From: a virus
DNA: 23,616 nt
Virus record (IMG/VR): IMGVR_UViG_3300021368_000509
Coordinates: 1-23,616 of that record
Strand: one strand, 5' to 3'
The position numbers and the translations under genes are program-made. Positions 1-5,610 of the stretch are shown here, piece after piece; position 1 is the first letter of the stretch, and each line of letters begins with the position of its first letter. The notes below the pieces were generated by a model. That model made no database searches and was not told the DNA's origin. It was given only the letters and a program-made list of their open reading frames with translations.

Positions 1-157
1 CGTCGGTAGGATCGAAGCCCATAGCCTCAGCTCGTTGCATACGAGAGGCTGTGTCCATAGGAAGGTCACCAGAAGCAATACGCTCGGCCACCTGCTCTGG
101 ATAGCCAGTAGCGATCAATTCATCAAGAATACCGCGTAAGCGTGCGCCTATTGCCAT
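1..157 (-). CDS. N-terminus of a phage protein, possibly ADP-ribosyltransferase-like (partial)
   Basis: Open frame of 52 codons running off the left edge from an ATG at 157. A strong Shine-Dalgarno GGAGG sits four bases upstream. The visible peptide contains RIASGDLPMDTASRMQRAEA and then MGFDPTD. From memory, this kind of segment precedes a YHGT motif in phage polyvalent-protein or toxin-type ADP-ribosyltransferase domains; the catalytic part would lie outside the window. The gene starts 30 bp after the terminase large subunit stop, so it is probably cotranscribed with it. In some phages such proteins are injected or act on host proteins, but nothing in the visible part proves an enzymatic role. 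The reading frame and start are secure; the family assignment is tentative. Confidence 0.6.
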   Translation of the reverse strand, partial: MAIGARLRGILDELIATGYPEQVAERIASGDLPMDTASRMQRAEAMGFDPTD

Positions 158-187
158 GAAGCCTCCAGTGTGAAGCTCCCAATTATA

Positions 188-1474
188 TCAGACAATGCCC
201 TTTAGGTTACGTCGTATAGGCTCGCCCCAGTCTGAGGTCTTCCTGTACCCGATGGCAAGGTATCTAAAAGCGTCTGCGCAGTGTGATGTCCAGTCGTGTA
301 ACGGCCTCTCAGCCCAAACCTGCATGGTCTCGTTGTACTGCCGCCGGTACTGCCTGAGACAGTCGATGCCCTTCTCACACTTGTCCTTGTCGAAGTAACA
401 AAGATCGAGCATAGACCTCACGGCTTGGATGCCGTCGTCTACATTTAACTGAGGCGCAATCTGCACCGGGGTCACCCGAAGGTTATCCAGCACCTCTAGT
501 CTTGACCGGCCACTGCCAAGCTCTCGAACACGGACGTCATGAGGCAGGATGTGCTGCTCGTAGATGTAGCCCTTCTCTTGTAACACCCGGGCGTAGTGGT
601 CTAACCCGACCCCGGCGTTCTCGTAGTAATCGATCAACCGAACCTCTGGGCCTACGAACTGCGCAAACCAAATAGCCGTGGAATCACCTACACCTAAGTC
701 CCAAGCCGTCACCACGCCCACAGAGCGCTCGTAGGGGACACGATCTATCCGACCCTCGTGTAAGGCGTTAGCCATCTCTCGCGTGTAGTAGGCGCCCTCT
801 GAGAAGATCCTGAAGTCACCTTCCCATATATGCTCATAAACGTCGGGGCGCTTCTTAAAGTCTTCCTGTCGCTCTTGTTCAAGGACATCAGGGAACCACG
901 GGTTGTCACGCCAGTTCATCTCGACGATCTTGCACTGGTCTGGCTCATTTACCCGGAATCGATGGTGAGTAGCTGAGTGCTTAGACTCTGGGTTCCACGT
1001 TACCCATATCTCGGAGTCGTCCTCTCGTACTGTAGGGATGAGTTTCTGCCACGCGGTCTCAGTAACAGTCTCTGCCTCGTCCACCCAACACAGAATTATT
1101 CTTGCCTTAGACTTAATGCTGTCGAGGTTCCTGCGAAGGCCAGAGAAGACATAGGTAATCCTGCCATCTCTAGATCGGATGTACTTCTCACCTATCTCGT
1201 AGTAGTTATCGAGGCAGTCTACTGAGCGTATAGCAGACTTGACCTCTTCCATTGAGGACTCGTCTAACGAGTTGAGGTGTTCACGAGCACATAGGATCTG
1301 GCCCTGCTTCCCGGCAACACCCCAACGCATTCCCCATACCGCGGTCATCAATGCGAATGAGCGAGTCTTTGCAGAACCCCGGCCACCGTAGGAGCAACGA
1401 TACCTAGCTTCCCCGGTAAATAGGTCAGCTAGTTTCGGAGGTAGTTCAATCGAGACCTTTTGCGACAAGCTCAA
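188..1474 (-). CDS. terL: Terminase large subunit (DNA-packaging ATPase/nuclease)
   Basis: A 428-residue packaging motor. The N-terminal ATPase has a Walker A YGGRGSAKT (about 29-37) and a Walker B IILCWVDEAE (126-135). A coupling-type segment WVTWNP lies at 157-162. The C-terminal RNase H-like nuclease carries AWDLGVGDST (D259) and probably D313 (LPHD) and D401 (HCADAFRY) as metal ligands. Length and motif order fit the PBSX/Terminase_3-like family. The start is a TTG at 1474, because a stop codon lies directly upstream in frame. A second TTG at 1468 has better spacing to the GGTGA sequence, so the exact start is uncertain by two codons. The gene overlaps the preceding small-terminase candidate by 29 bp, which suggests translational coupling. 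The protein would dock on the P22-like portal encoded at 14818-16911 and cut concatemeric DNA. Confidence 0.96.
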   Translation of the reverse strand: MSLSQKVSIELPPKLADLFTGEARYRCSYGGRGSAKTRSFALMTAVWGMRWGVAGKQGQILCAREHLNSLDESSMEEVKSAIRSVDCLDNYYEIGEKYIRSRDGRITYVFSGLRRNLDSIKSKARIILCWVDEAETVTETAWQKLIPTVREDDSEIWVTWNPESKHSATHHRFRVNEPDQCKIVEMNWRDNPWFPDVLEQERQEDFKKRPDVYEHIWEGDFRIFSEGAYYTREMANALHEGRIDRVPYERSVGVVTAWDLGVGDSTAIWFAQFVGPEVRLIDYYENAGVGLDHYARVLQEKGYIYEQHILPHDVRVRELGSGRSRLEVLDNLRVTPVQIAPQLNVDDGIQAVRSMLDLCYFDKDKCEKGIDCLRQYRRQYNETMQVWAERPLHDWTSHCADAFRYLAIGYRKTSDWGEPIRRNLKGIV

Positions 1475-1754
1475 TCACCATAGGTGGAGTCATGGAACCA
1501 TCGCTACTCGTGAGATCGGCATCAACGGCTTTTAAGTCAGGCAATAGCTTTGCCAGCATCTTCAGGCGTAGTTCTGCCTGCGTTTTCTTCTGCTGCACCT
1601 TCACAGCGAAGTGCTGGTCGTTCTCAGGGTCAAGCTCGCCGATTTCATCAATCAAATCAAAGATATACTCGGCCTTACCCCTAATACTTAACGCGCGCCT
1701 GTTTTCCTCGTCCTTAACAGCGCGAATCTTGTGCCTTCTTGTCGTTGCCACCAT
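1446..1754 (-). CDS. Putative terminase small subunit
   Basis: A 102-residue protein encoded immediately upstream of and overlapping terL, the normal place for the DNA-recognition subunit of the packaging complex. The N-terminus is basic (TTRRHKIRAVK). The middle is predicted largely helical, with QQKKTQAELRLKMLAKLLPDL able to form an amphipathic or coiled segment at about residues 54-75. I see no clear helix-turn-helix and do not recognise the family by sequence, so the call rests on position, size and helical character. GAGGA five bases before the ATG acts as ribosome-binding site and lies inside the end of the preceding gene, whose TGA abuts this ATG. It could instead be an unrelated small protein, with terS elsewhere. 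Confidence 0.55.
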   Translation of the reverse strand: MVATTRRHKIRAVKDEENRRALSIRGKAEYIFDLIDEIGELDPENDQHFAVKVQQKKTQAELRLKMLAKLLPDLKAVDADLTSSDGSMTPPMVIELVAKGLD

Positions 1755-1961
1755 TCATTCCTCGTCTGGGTGCGGTATTGAGTCAGCCCAGTACAGCCCC
1801 ATGCTGTGTCCTGCCCGGATCTCACCGTCCATAATGTCATTAGTAGTCAGAGGCCAAGACTCGACGGTCATATCGTCGAATGCGACCAGCACGGTTTTCT
1901 CTTCCTGCGGCATATTCCCTATCTCGATAGGGTGCCACTCGATGTTAACCACTTGCAGCAT
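1755..1961 (-). CDS. Small conserved phage protein, DUF551-like
   Basis: A 68-residue protein. The opening EWHPIEIGNMPQEEKTVLVA and the late aromatic segment GLYWADSIPHPDEE resemble the pattern of DUF551-type phage proteins (W-P-I, then P-x-x-x-x-V-L-V, then a C-terminal W-x-x-x-x-P-x-P). These have no known activity. The ATG is preceded by GAGGCGGGGG. The stop codon abuts the start of the putative small terminase gene. It is the last small gene before the packaging genes. The DUF551 resemblance is from memory of the pattern, not an alignment. Confidence 0.7.
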   Translation of the reverse strand: MLQVVNIEWHPIEIGNMPQEEKTVLVAFDDMTVESWPLTTNDIMDGEIRAGHSMGLYWADSIPHPDEE

Positions 1962-2000
1962 AGCCCCCGCCTCACTGCTAATGACCCCTATATTGTAGGT

Positions 2001-2189
2001 TTATTGGTCTGACTTCTCAACATATTGCGGGTTAGGGCTAAATATGGACTCTCCATAAAGATCATACTGGCGTAGATAGCGCCGCATGGTTGAGTAGTGG
2101 ATGTTAAAGGCTTGTGATAGCGACCAAGTATCAACGCCCTTCTCATGCAGTTTTTTGGCTTCTGCAAGCTCTTTCGGTGTTAGCTTCAT
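2001..2189 (-). CDS. Small helix-turn-helix DNA-binding protein
   Basis: A 62-residue protein that is almost entirely one HTH domain. Residues 4-45 read as helix (KELAEAKKLHEKG), turn-helix (TWSLSQAFNIHYSTMRRYL) and a short tail. This is the arrangement of homeodomain-like/resolvase-type HTH units (Hin or HTH_23/29 class). It probably binds DNA as a transcription factor or packaging accessory. The ATG at 2189 is chosen over upstream non-ATG starts because TGGGGGGACA directly precedes it and the domain begins there. The gene overlaps the upstream zinc-knuckle gene by 47 bp in another frame, large for this genome, so the end of the upstream gene or this start may need revision. Confidence 0.7.
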   Translation of the reverse strand: MKLTPKELAEAKKLHEKGVDTWSLSQAFNIHYSTMRRYLRQYDLYGESIFSPNPQYVEKSDQ

Positions 2190-2373
2190 TGTCCCCCCAG
2201 TGAAGCGGCGATTTAAGATTGTCAGAGTGGCGGTGGTAGAAAAGCGCCGTAGATTTGCAGGCTGCACAACTAAAACTCGATTCGATCATCTCTGAGTTTT
2301 CCATTTCGTCGTGCACAACTTCATCGCCACCCCAAATCATTTCAAAACCACATACGTAGCAGTTAGCCGGCAT
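2143..2373 (-). CDS. Small zinc-binding protein of unknown function
   Basis: A 76-residue protein with two CxxC knuckles: CYVC (C5, C8) and CAAC (C36, C39). Between them are a W-G-G turn and an acidic loop, consistent with a single zinc ribbon. Phages often carry small proteins of this layout (C-x-x-C-G-x-x-M-I-W-G-G-D); their role is not known to me. The start is the ATG at 2373, preceded by AGGAG with five-base spacing, rather than a codon six residues upstream. The C-terminal part after residue about 48 is polar and not obviously folded, and it overlaps the next gene. Confidence 0.7.
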   Translation of the reverse strand: MPANCYVCGFEMIWGGDEVVHDEMENSEMIESSFSCAACKSTALFYHRHSDNLKSPLHWGDNEANTERACRSQKTA

Positions 2374-2387
2374 ATGAACTCCTGTTT

Positions 2388-2642
2388 TCACTTAATGCCT
2401 TCGCGCTCTTTCTCGTAAGCGTTGATAAGACCTCGCAGGTAATCAACATCAGCGCCATGCTGGCGGAGATTTTCTATCGAGCACATAAACACAAACAGCC
2501 ACGCGAACTTTTCTGTATCACTGCCGCGCTCTGTAAACATCTCAACACTAGCGTGGACGTCCTGCTTTAAGTGGTCAATGGCCTCTACAAACGCCATGTC
2601 TGTCTTCGTGGGTTGGAAATTGCCTTGTACTACTTCTCCCAT
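2388..2642 (-). CDS. Hypothetical protein
   Basis: An 84-residue, mostly helical protein that I do not recognise. It has a charged first half (QDVHASVEMFTERGSDTEK), an aromatic/hydrophobic helix (FAWLFVFMCSIENL, about residues 46-59) too short and interrupted to be a confident membrane segment, and a charged C-terminus. The ribosome-binding site GAGGAGGTG is among the best in the window. The gene overlaps the 3' end of the preceding HTH gene by 13 bp. The excellent SD and tight packing support it as a real gene. Confidence 0.7.
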   Translation of the reverse strand: MGEVVQGNFQPTKTDMAFVEAIDHLKQDVHASVEMFTERGSDTEKFAWLFVFMCSIENLRQHGADVDYLRGLINAYEKEREGIK

Positions 2643-2821
2643 GATCGCACCTCCTCGGGTAGTTGATCGAGGTAACCCTTAAGTATGGGGTTACTTTTTA
2701 GTTTCTTAATGCCACGTTGCGCGTGCCGTTGTGCTTGCTGCCGAGATATACCTAATCGTTTGCCGATCTCGGTGTAGCTCATGACGGCGCCGCCTTGTAA
2801 GTTTTCTACTTTATTGGTCAT
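2630..2821 (-). CDS. Small helix-turn-helix protein (sigma region 4-like)
   Basis: A 63-residue protein whose core MSYTEIGKRLGISRQQAQRH and the following basic helix (RGIKKLKS) match the HTH of sigma-70 region 4-like and related phage regulators. It is too short to be a whole sigma factor, so a small transcriptional regulator is more likely. The start is uncertain. An ATG at 2848 overlaps the mom stop but has no SD, the ATG at 2821 follows the mom stop by 16 bp, and an ATG at 2782 has a weak AAGGCGG. I annotate 2821 as a compromise. It lies directly downstream of the Mom-like gene and is presumably cotranscribed with it. Confidence 0.65.
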   Translation of the reverse strand: MTNKVENLQGGAVMSYTEIGKRLGISRQQAQRHAQRGIKKLKSNPILKGYLDQLPEEVRSWEK

Positions 2822-2837
2822 GGTCTGCTCGCTGCCC

Positions 2838-3488
2838 TTAAAACTCATAAATGAAAATGTGTTTTGGCGCACGCTCCTCATACTGGGCTAAGCCAGAATC
2901 CAGAGCGTCTTTGATCTCTTGTGCAAACGGTTTCAGCCTGCCCTTATAAGTCGTCCTTATTGTCTTGTCGTGATATGACTGCCCGTTGTACTGAATGACC
3001 TTGCTTTTAGCGGTCATCCCTGCGTAAGAAAAATTGCTGGCCTTGTAGATAGTCCCTGAATGACCGTAATGGGCATCAGCATAACTGACGATTGTTTTCA
3101 CATTGGTATGCTTTTTGAGCCATCGCAATGATCGACCAACAAAAAAAGATTCAGAGTTTCTTGGGGCGTCATCAATGCAAGCTAAACGCCTAAGCTCTAA
3201 CACGTCTTCCTCTTTATCGGCGTACTTCTTCCAAGCATTGGCCATTCCGAGACCGCCGTAAACCATGCCACCGAGCAGTTGATTGTGCCCAAGCAGTCGG
3301 AAGCAATGCGAAACGCGGAGGCCATTAACGCTTCCTGAATAGTGCCATGCTTCGATTAAGCGCTTCACCGAATCAAGATCGCAGTGTTCAACCTTGAAGC
3401 CTCTAACCTTTGCATGAGAAAGATTAGTTTGATCACTGCTTAACAATTCAATTTGAGACATTACAAAAAAGGCCGCTTGTGCAGCCAT
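2838..3488 (-). CDS. mom: Mom-like DNA adenine modification protein
   Basis: A 216-residue protein resembling phage Mu Mom, a GNAT-fold enzyme that converts adenine to N6-carbamoylmethyladenine and so protects phage DNA from many restriction enzymes. Family-like signatures are HYSG (49-52), ELRRL (98-102), NSESFFVGRSLRWLKK (111-126), VSYAD (134-138) and GHSGTIYKASNFSYAG (142-157). Biochemistry is known only for close Mu homologues, so the exact modification is inferred. The ATG at 3488 is five bases after the preceding stop and lacks an SD, so translation is probably coupled. Alternatives are TTG 3506 and ATG 3461. The chosen ATG is fused to a terminator-like hairpin (3471-3486), which may control expression. 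I saw no Com-like zinc activator directly upstream, unlike Mu. Confidence 0.85.
   Translation of the reverse strand: MAAQAAFFVMSQIELLSSDQTNLSHAKVRGFKVEHCDLDSVKRLIEAWHYSGSVNGLRVSHCFRLLGHNQLLGGMVYGGLGMANAWKKYADKEEDVLELRRLACIDDAPRNSESFFVGRSLRWLKKHTNVKTIVSYADAHYGHSGTIYKASNFSYAGMTAKSKVIQYNGQSYHDKTIRTTYKGRLKPFAQEIKDALDSGLAQYEERAPKHIFIYEF
3465..3486 (-). terminator. Terminator-like hairpin overlapping the mom start
   Basis: On the minus strand GGCTGC, loop ACAA and GCGGCC form a six-pair stem with one G-U pair, followed directly by six T (3470-3465). The shape is that of an intrinsic terminator or attenuator. The first stem base is the G of the mom ATG at 3488. The element therefore either attenuates mom mRNA or is an ancestral terminator later incorporated into the coding sequence as AAQAAFF. 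A six-pair stem is short, so termination would probably be partial. Confidence 0.45.
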
Positions 3489-3495
3489 CTGATTA

Positions 3496-3726
3496 TTAAG
3501 TTTCAACTGTCAGTTGAGTTTCGATCCAGACTCTAGCGCCGCACGACAATGGCTTGTCTGGTGAGTACACCACCCGAGCAACTTCGTTGCCGTCGTGGTC
3601 TTTTATGATGGCGTTGCTCGTGTAGCGATTAGTTTTGTAATCCTTCACGGTGATCGCCGGCTCCCGGGTGCCGTGTTTTAAGTTTGCTCGGATCTTGTGC
3701 TGATTAACGTGAACAATCGTTTTCAT
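3496..3726 (-). CDS. Conserved small phage protein next to mom
   Basis: A 76-residue protein of unknown function. It is basic at the start (MKTIVHVNQHKIRANLKHGT) and predicted to be mostly beta, ending VVYSPDKPLSCGARVWIETQ. I recall proteins with the same N-terminal HVNQH and C-terminal PDKPLSCGARVWIET pattern in other tailed phages, sometimes beside mom-like genes, but no function is known to me. It overlaps the upstream gene by 4 bp (ATGA) and ends eight bases before the mom start, so translation of mom may depend on it. Confidence 0.75.
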   Translation of the reverse strand: MKTIVHVNQHKIRANLKHGTREPAITVKDYKTNRYTSNAIIKDHDGNEVARVVYSPDKPLSCGARVWIETQLTVET

Positions 3727-4103
3727 CGAACAAACTCATAACAACCGCTAGCGAGAGTCACACTGCGTTTCTTGGTGTACTTCTCGAAAACATCGCTGAT
3801 GATTGTGTCCATCTTAGCGTTTACCGTCTCGGCGACCGTATCCCAATCAATGCGCTGGTTGTGCGCCCGGTTGCCGTCGCGATTGTTAAAGGAATCAAGT
3901 ATTGCCCATGCCTCTGGAAACATTCGACTGATCTCGCGACCGTAGCACGCGCCACCTGTCTCAAAAACATCTTCATAACAATCCATCGCCTTGGCAAACT
4001 TTGTTAAATGATTGTCTTTGCGATATGTCGCATTTAATCGCCTCGTAAGAAAATCCGATTTAAGTTGCTCGTTGCCGTTGCCTTCTGTGTATGCTCCACG
4101 CAT
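3723..4103 (-). CDS. Hypothetical protein
   Basis: A 126-residue soluble, mainly helical protein with a mixed-charge N-terminus (KSDFLTRRLNATYRKDNHLTK). I do not recognise the family. It has a short Cys-Tyr-Gly-Arg segment (GACYGREISRMFPEAWAILD) and no membrane segment. The ATG at 4103 follows the leader TAAGGGAGAAAACACA, a Shine-Dalgarno type shared with several other genes in this window. The ATGA overlap with the next gene places it in the mom transcription unit. Confidence 0.75.
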   Translation of the reverse strand: MRGAYTEGNGNEQLKSDFLTRRLNATYRKDNHLTKFAKAMDCYEDVFETGGACYGREISRMFPEAWAILDSFNNRDGNRAHNQRIDWDTVAETVNAKMDTIISDVFEKYTKKRSVTLASGCYEFVR

Positions 4104-4118
4104 TGTGTTTTCTCCCTT

Positions 4119-4140
4119 AGTAAAGGCCGCTTATGCGGCC
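4119..4140 (-). terminator. Weak terminator-like hairpin
   Basis: On the minus strand GGCCGC, loop ATAA and GCGGCC form a perfect six-pair stem followed by TTTACT. The TAA stop of the gene at 4131-4358 lies in the loop. The T-run is short and the next gene's Shine-Dalgarno follows at once, so this is at most an attenuator. It closely resembles the hairpin at the mom start. Confidence 0.4.
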
Positions 4141-4358
4141 ACACCATAAATTGCTTTATACACTGCCTCGGTTAATGGCAGTCCAGAGTCAAGCACAGCG
4201 CGCTTGTCGTCGCTCATGCTGCCTTCTTTCATTATCACCTCGTCAAAGTTAGGGAACGTAGCAGCGTCTTCGGCATTAAGCGCAACGATAAATTCGATCT
4301 CCCAGCCGCCTTCGCCGGTAACTGGGTGTTTAGTGTAGATTTCGTAAATGTTGAACAT
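4131..4358 (-). CDS. Hypothetical protein, first gene of the mom unit
   Basis: A 75-residue protein that I do not recognise, beginning MFNIYEIYTKHPVTGEGGWE. The length, the early strand-like segments and the acidic middle (FNFDEVIM-type) are compatible with a small alpha/beta protein. The ATG at 4358 is preferred over one seven codons upstream because AAAGGGAG precedes it with normal spacing. That Shine-Dalgarno lies in the loop of a small hairpin (4361-4378). A candidate promoter with a 17-bp dyad (4403-4431) lies just upstream, making this the first gene of a small-gene operon that includes mom. Confidence 0.7.
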   Translation of the reverse strand: MFNIYEIYTKHPVTGEGGWEIEFIVALNAEDAATFPNFDEVIMKEGSMSDDKRAVLDSGLPLTEAVYKAIYGVAA

Positions 4359-4360
4359 TG

Positions 4361-4378
4361 TGTCTCTCCCTTTAGACA
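4361..4378 (-). promoter_or_regulatory. Ribosome-binding site displayed in a hairpin loop
   Basis: On the minus strand TGTCT and AGACA form a five-pair stem around the loop AAAGGGAG, which contains the Shine-Dalgarno of the gene starting at 4358. This leaves the SD exposed. The dyad GTCGGG/CCCGAC at 4380-4396 lies just upstream, at the predicted 5' end of the transcript. Confidence 0.4.
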
Positions 4379-4379
4379 A

Positions 4380-4396
4380 GTCGGGACATCCCCGAC
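4380..4396 (-). other. Hairpin at the predicted 5' end of the mom-unit mRNA
   Basis: GTCGGG and CCCGAC form a perfect six-pair stem with a five-base loop. From the promoter at 4403-4431, transcription would start at about 4396, so the RNA would begin with this hairpin. Such 5'-terminal hairpins are known to protect bacterial mRNAs. No T-run follows it, so it is not a terminator. Confidence 0.4.
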
Positions 4397-4402
4397 ACAG
4401 TT

Positions 4403-4431
4403 AAGATAACAACATCTGTTATGTTGCGCAA
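4403..4431 (-). promoter_or_regulatory. Candidate promoter with internal 17-bp operator (mom unit)
   Basis: On the minus strand TTGCGC (4431-4426), a 17-bp spacer and TATCTT (4408-4403) form a modest sigma70-like promoter. Within it lies the dyad ATAACAGATGTTGTTAT (4422-4406, minus-strand reading), with perfect six-base arms and a five-base centre. It ends three bases into the -10. An AT-rich stretch (about 4443-4461) lies upstream. The hexamers are weak on their own; the dyad, shared with two other promoters here, is the stronger evidence. The 148-bp gap 4359-4506 contains no other recognisable gene. Confidence 0.55.
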
Positions 4432-4506
4432 GGGGTTTACAGGGTTTTTATTAAAATTTAGGGGGCAGTAGTCTGGGGTGGCTCACCCTGCGGGTTCCCG
4501 GTTCAG

Positions 4507-4701
4507 CTATTGGGCGGGAAAGTGTTTAGCCAGTTCAAGCGCTCGCTGATTCTCTAGCTTGCTCACAGCACAGAGATCGAGATACTCAGACTCGGTGAGT
4601 CCTTTCAGTCGCCCAACAAGAACACAGACTTTCTCTAGGTTCTCGATGTGCTTGTAGCCGTTGCGAGTACAGAACATGGCACGCTTCACTGTCGTACACA
4701 T
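4507..4701 (-). CDS. Hypothetical protein with its own promoter
   Basis: A 64-residue protein starting MCTTVKRAMFCTRNGYKHIE. I do not recognise it. It has four cysteines, not in a clear zinc pattern, and two helical segments (ENLEKVCVLVGRLKG and ESEYLDLCAVSKLENQRALE). The ATG at 4701 is chosen because GGAGG precedes it with ideal spacing and a perfect TATAAT lies at 4732-4727. A longer reading up to 4824 would run through that promoter. It stands alone between the recombination block and the mom unit, so a regulatory or host-takeover role is possible but unproven. Confidence 0.65.
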   Translation of the reverse strand: MCTTVKRAMFCTRNGYKHIENLEKVCVLVGRLKGLTESEYLDLCAVSKLENQRALELAKHFPAQ

Positions 4702-4726
4702 AGTCACCTCCAAAATAGGCTTGACC

Positions 4727-4748
4727 ATTATACTACATATCGTGTTAT
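4727..4748 (-). promoter_or_regulatory. Candidate promoter -10 with 17-bp operator
   Basis: On the minus strand a perfect TATAAT (4732-4727) is preceded by the dyad-like ATAACACGATATGTAGT (4748-4732). One arm matches ATAACA exactly; the other has four of six matches. No good -35 hexamer is visible at 16-18 bp (GATAAC at 17 bp is poor), so an activator or extended contacts may be needed. The start of transcription would be near 4720, giving a 19-base leader to the ATG at 4701. Confidence 0.55.
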
Positions 4749-4816
4749 AGTTATCGAACGGTTCTAATTCCTGTTGGTACCGAGGCGCGGGGTGTGCTAC
4801 CACCCCGTTAGCCGTC

Positions 4817-5230
4817 TCACACACCCGCCAGACGCCGCTCTTGCTCCTTTATTCTTCTTTTGTACTCAGCAATCAGCTCCAGCAACTCGGTGTCAGTAAA
4901 TTTGCGCGGCTGATGCTTTGAGGCAACCAACTCCTTCATGGCATCCAAGCCGTAGGTGTCAATCATGAAAACCGAGTAGCTATCAATGTTACCGTTCTTA
5001 TGGTTGTTGCAGCCTTTGCATTGAGGGTGGATATTTTCTTCCACTAACAGCGTGGCGTTATGTCTTCGGCTGACAAAGTGACCGCCGTCCATATATTTAT
5101 AAAGATCCACCTTGCCGCACGTAACACACTGGCACATACCGTTGTCGTCTGCGTACTTCATGCGCACCAGCTTCTGCAAGAGCGTTGCGGCCTCTTGTTT
5201 TAACTTACCTACGGTTTTCGGCTTCGGCAT
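4817..5230 (-). CDS. ninG: NinG/Rap-like recombination nuclease
   Basis: A 137-residue protein of the lambda NinG (Rap) family, structure-specific endonucleases that act on recombination intermediates such as D-loops and Holliday junctions in phage Red-type recombination. Visible signatures are a zinc knuckle MCQCVTCGK (C33, C35, C38), DGGHFVSRRHNATLLVEENI (48-67, with H51) and HPQCKGCNNHKNG (C71, C74), the HNH-like metal site of the family. It is shorter than lambda NinG (about 200 residues) but retains the core. It is the last gene of the recombination block and overlaps the zinc-ribbon gene by 26 bp. Its substrate may be made by the annealing protein encoded at 9293-9949. Confidence 0.85.
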   Translation of the reverse strand: MPKPKTVGKLKQEAATLLQKLVRMKYADDNGMCQCVTCGKVDLYKYMDGGHFVSRRHNATLLVEENIHPQCKGCNNHKNGNIDSYSVFMIDTYGLDAMKELVASKHQPRKFTDTELLELIAEYKRRIKEQERRLAGV

Positions 5231-5387
5231 CGTCTTTGGTAAATCTTCTTTCTCTCAGTATCGCCTTGTCGTAGTGTCCACACTGACAGCTCCAACCGCG
5301 TAGCTTGTTCAGCTCAAACTCAGGCGCCATCAACCGCCCGCATTTAATGCAAGGGCGCTTCGTAATCGATGGCCTTGCCATGCTCAT
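5205..5387 (-). CDS. Small zinc-ribbon protein
   Basis: A 60-residue basic protein with a CxxC (C13, C16, in RPCIKCGRLM) and a CxC (C34, C36, in GWSCQCGHYD), the layout of a compact zinc ribbon, followed by a charged tail (LRERRFTKDDAEAENRR). The function is unknown; nucleic-acid binding is plausible from the fold class and charge. The ATG at 5387 is preferred because AGAGGA lies five bases before it. An upstream ATG (5402) and a downstream one (5381) lack this. Both ends overlap neighbours (43 and 26 bp), indicating a tightly coupled recombination operon. Confidence 0.7.
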   Translation of the reverse strand: MSMARPSITKRPCIKCGRLMAPEFELNKLRGWSCQCGHYDKAILRERRFTKDDAEAENRR

Positions 5388-5610
5388 CAAAGTCCTCTGC
5401 ATCGCTTACAAGGGCTGTCAGCCACATTTCAGAAAATGCATCGACATCCATCTCTATTGTAATCGATCCGATAAATGGCTCGATAAAGACGTCAGTCCAC
5501 TCGTTGTTTTGTTTGTTACTAATGGCGCCACCGATCTGCTCTACTAAAAATACTGCTGAACCGCCGCCGGGTACTGGTGCTCGCATCATAGGTATCATCG
5601 CCATCCTCAT
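5344..5610 (-). CDS. Hypothetical protein
   Basis: An 88-residue protein that I do not recognise. The start MRMAMIPMMRAPVPGGG is Met/Pro/Gly-rich; the rest is acidic and strand-forming (WTDVFIEPFIGSITIEMDVD). It overlaps the metallophosphoesterase stop by ATGA, so translation is probably coupled. Several in-frame ATGs near the start leave the first residues uncertain. Position within the recombination block is the only hint of role. Confidence 0.6.
   Translation of the reverse strand: MRMAMIPMMRAPVPGGGSAVFLVEQIGGAISNKQNNEWTDVFIEPFIGSITIEMDVDAFSEMWLTALVSDAEDFDEHGKAIDYEAPLH

Noticed and set aside
1492-1998. Plus-strand 168-codon ORF opposite the small terminase
   Set aside because: Ser/Cys-rich low-quality translation antisense to two well-supported genes.
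4721-4750. Plus-strand promoter TTGACC with TTATAG
   Set aside because: Nothing codes on the plus strand there, and the minus-strand TATAAT with a strong downstream SD explains the region better.
4700-4824. Longer form of the 64-residue protein
   Set aside because: It would run through a perfect -10 and the dyad and has no SD at its start.
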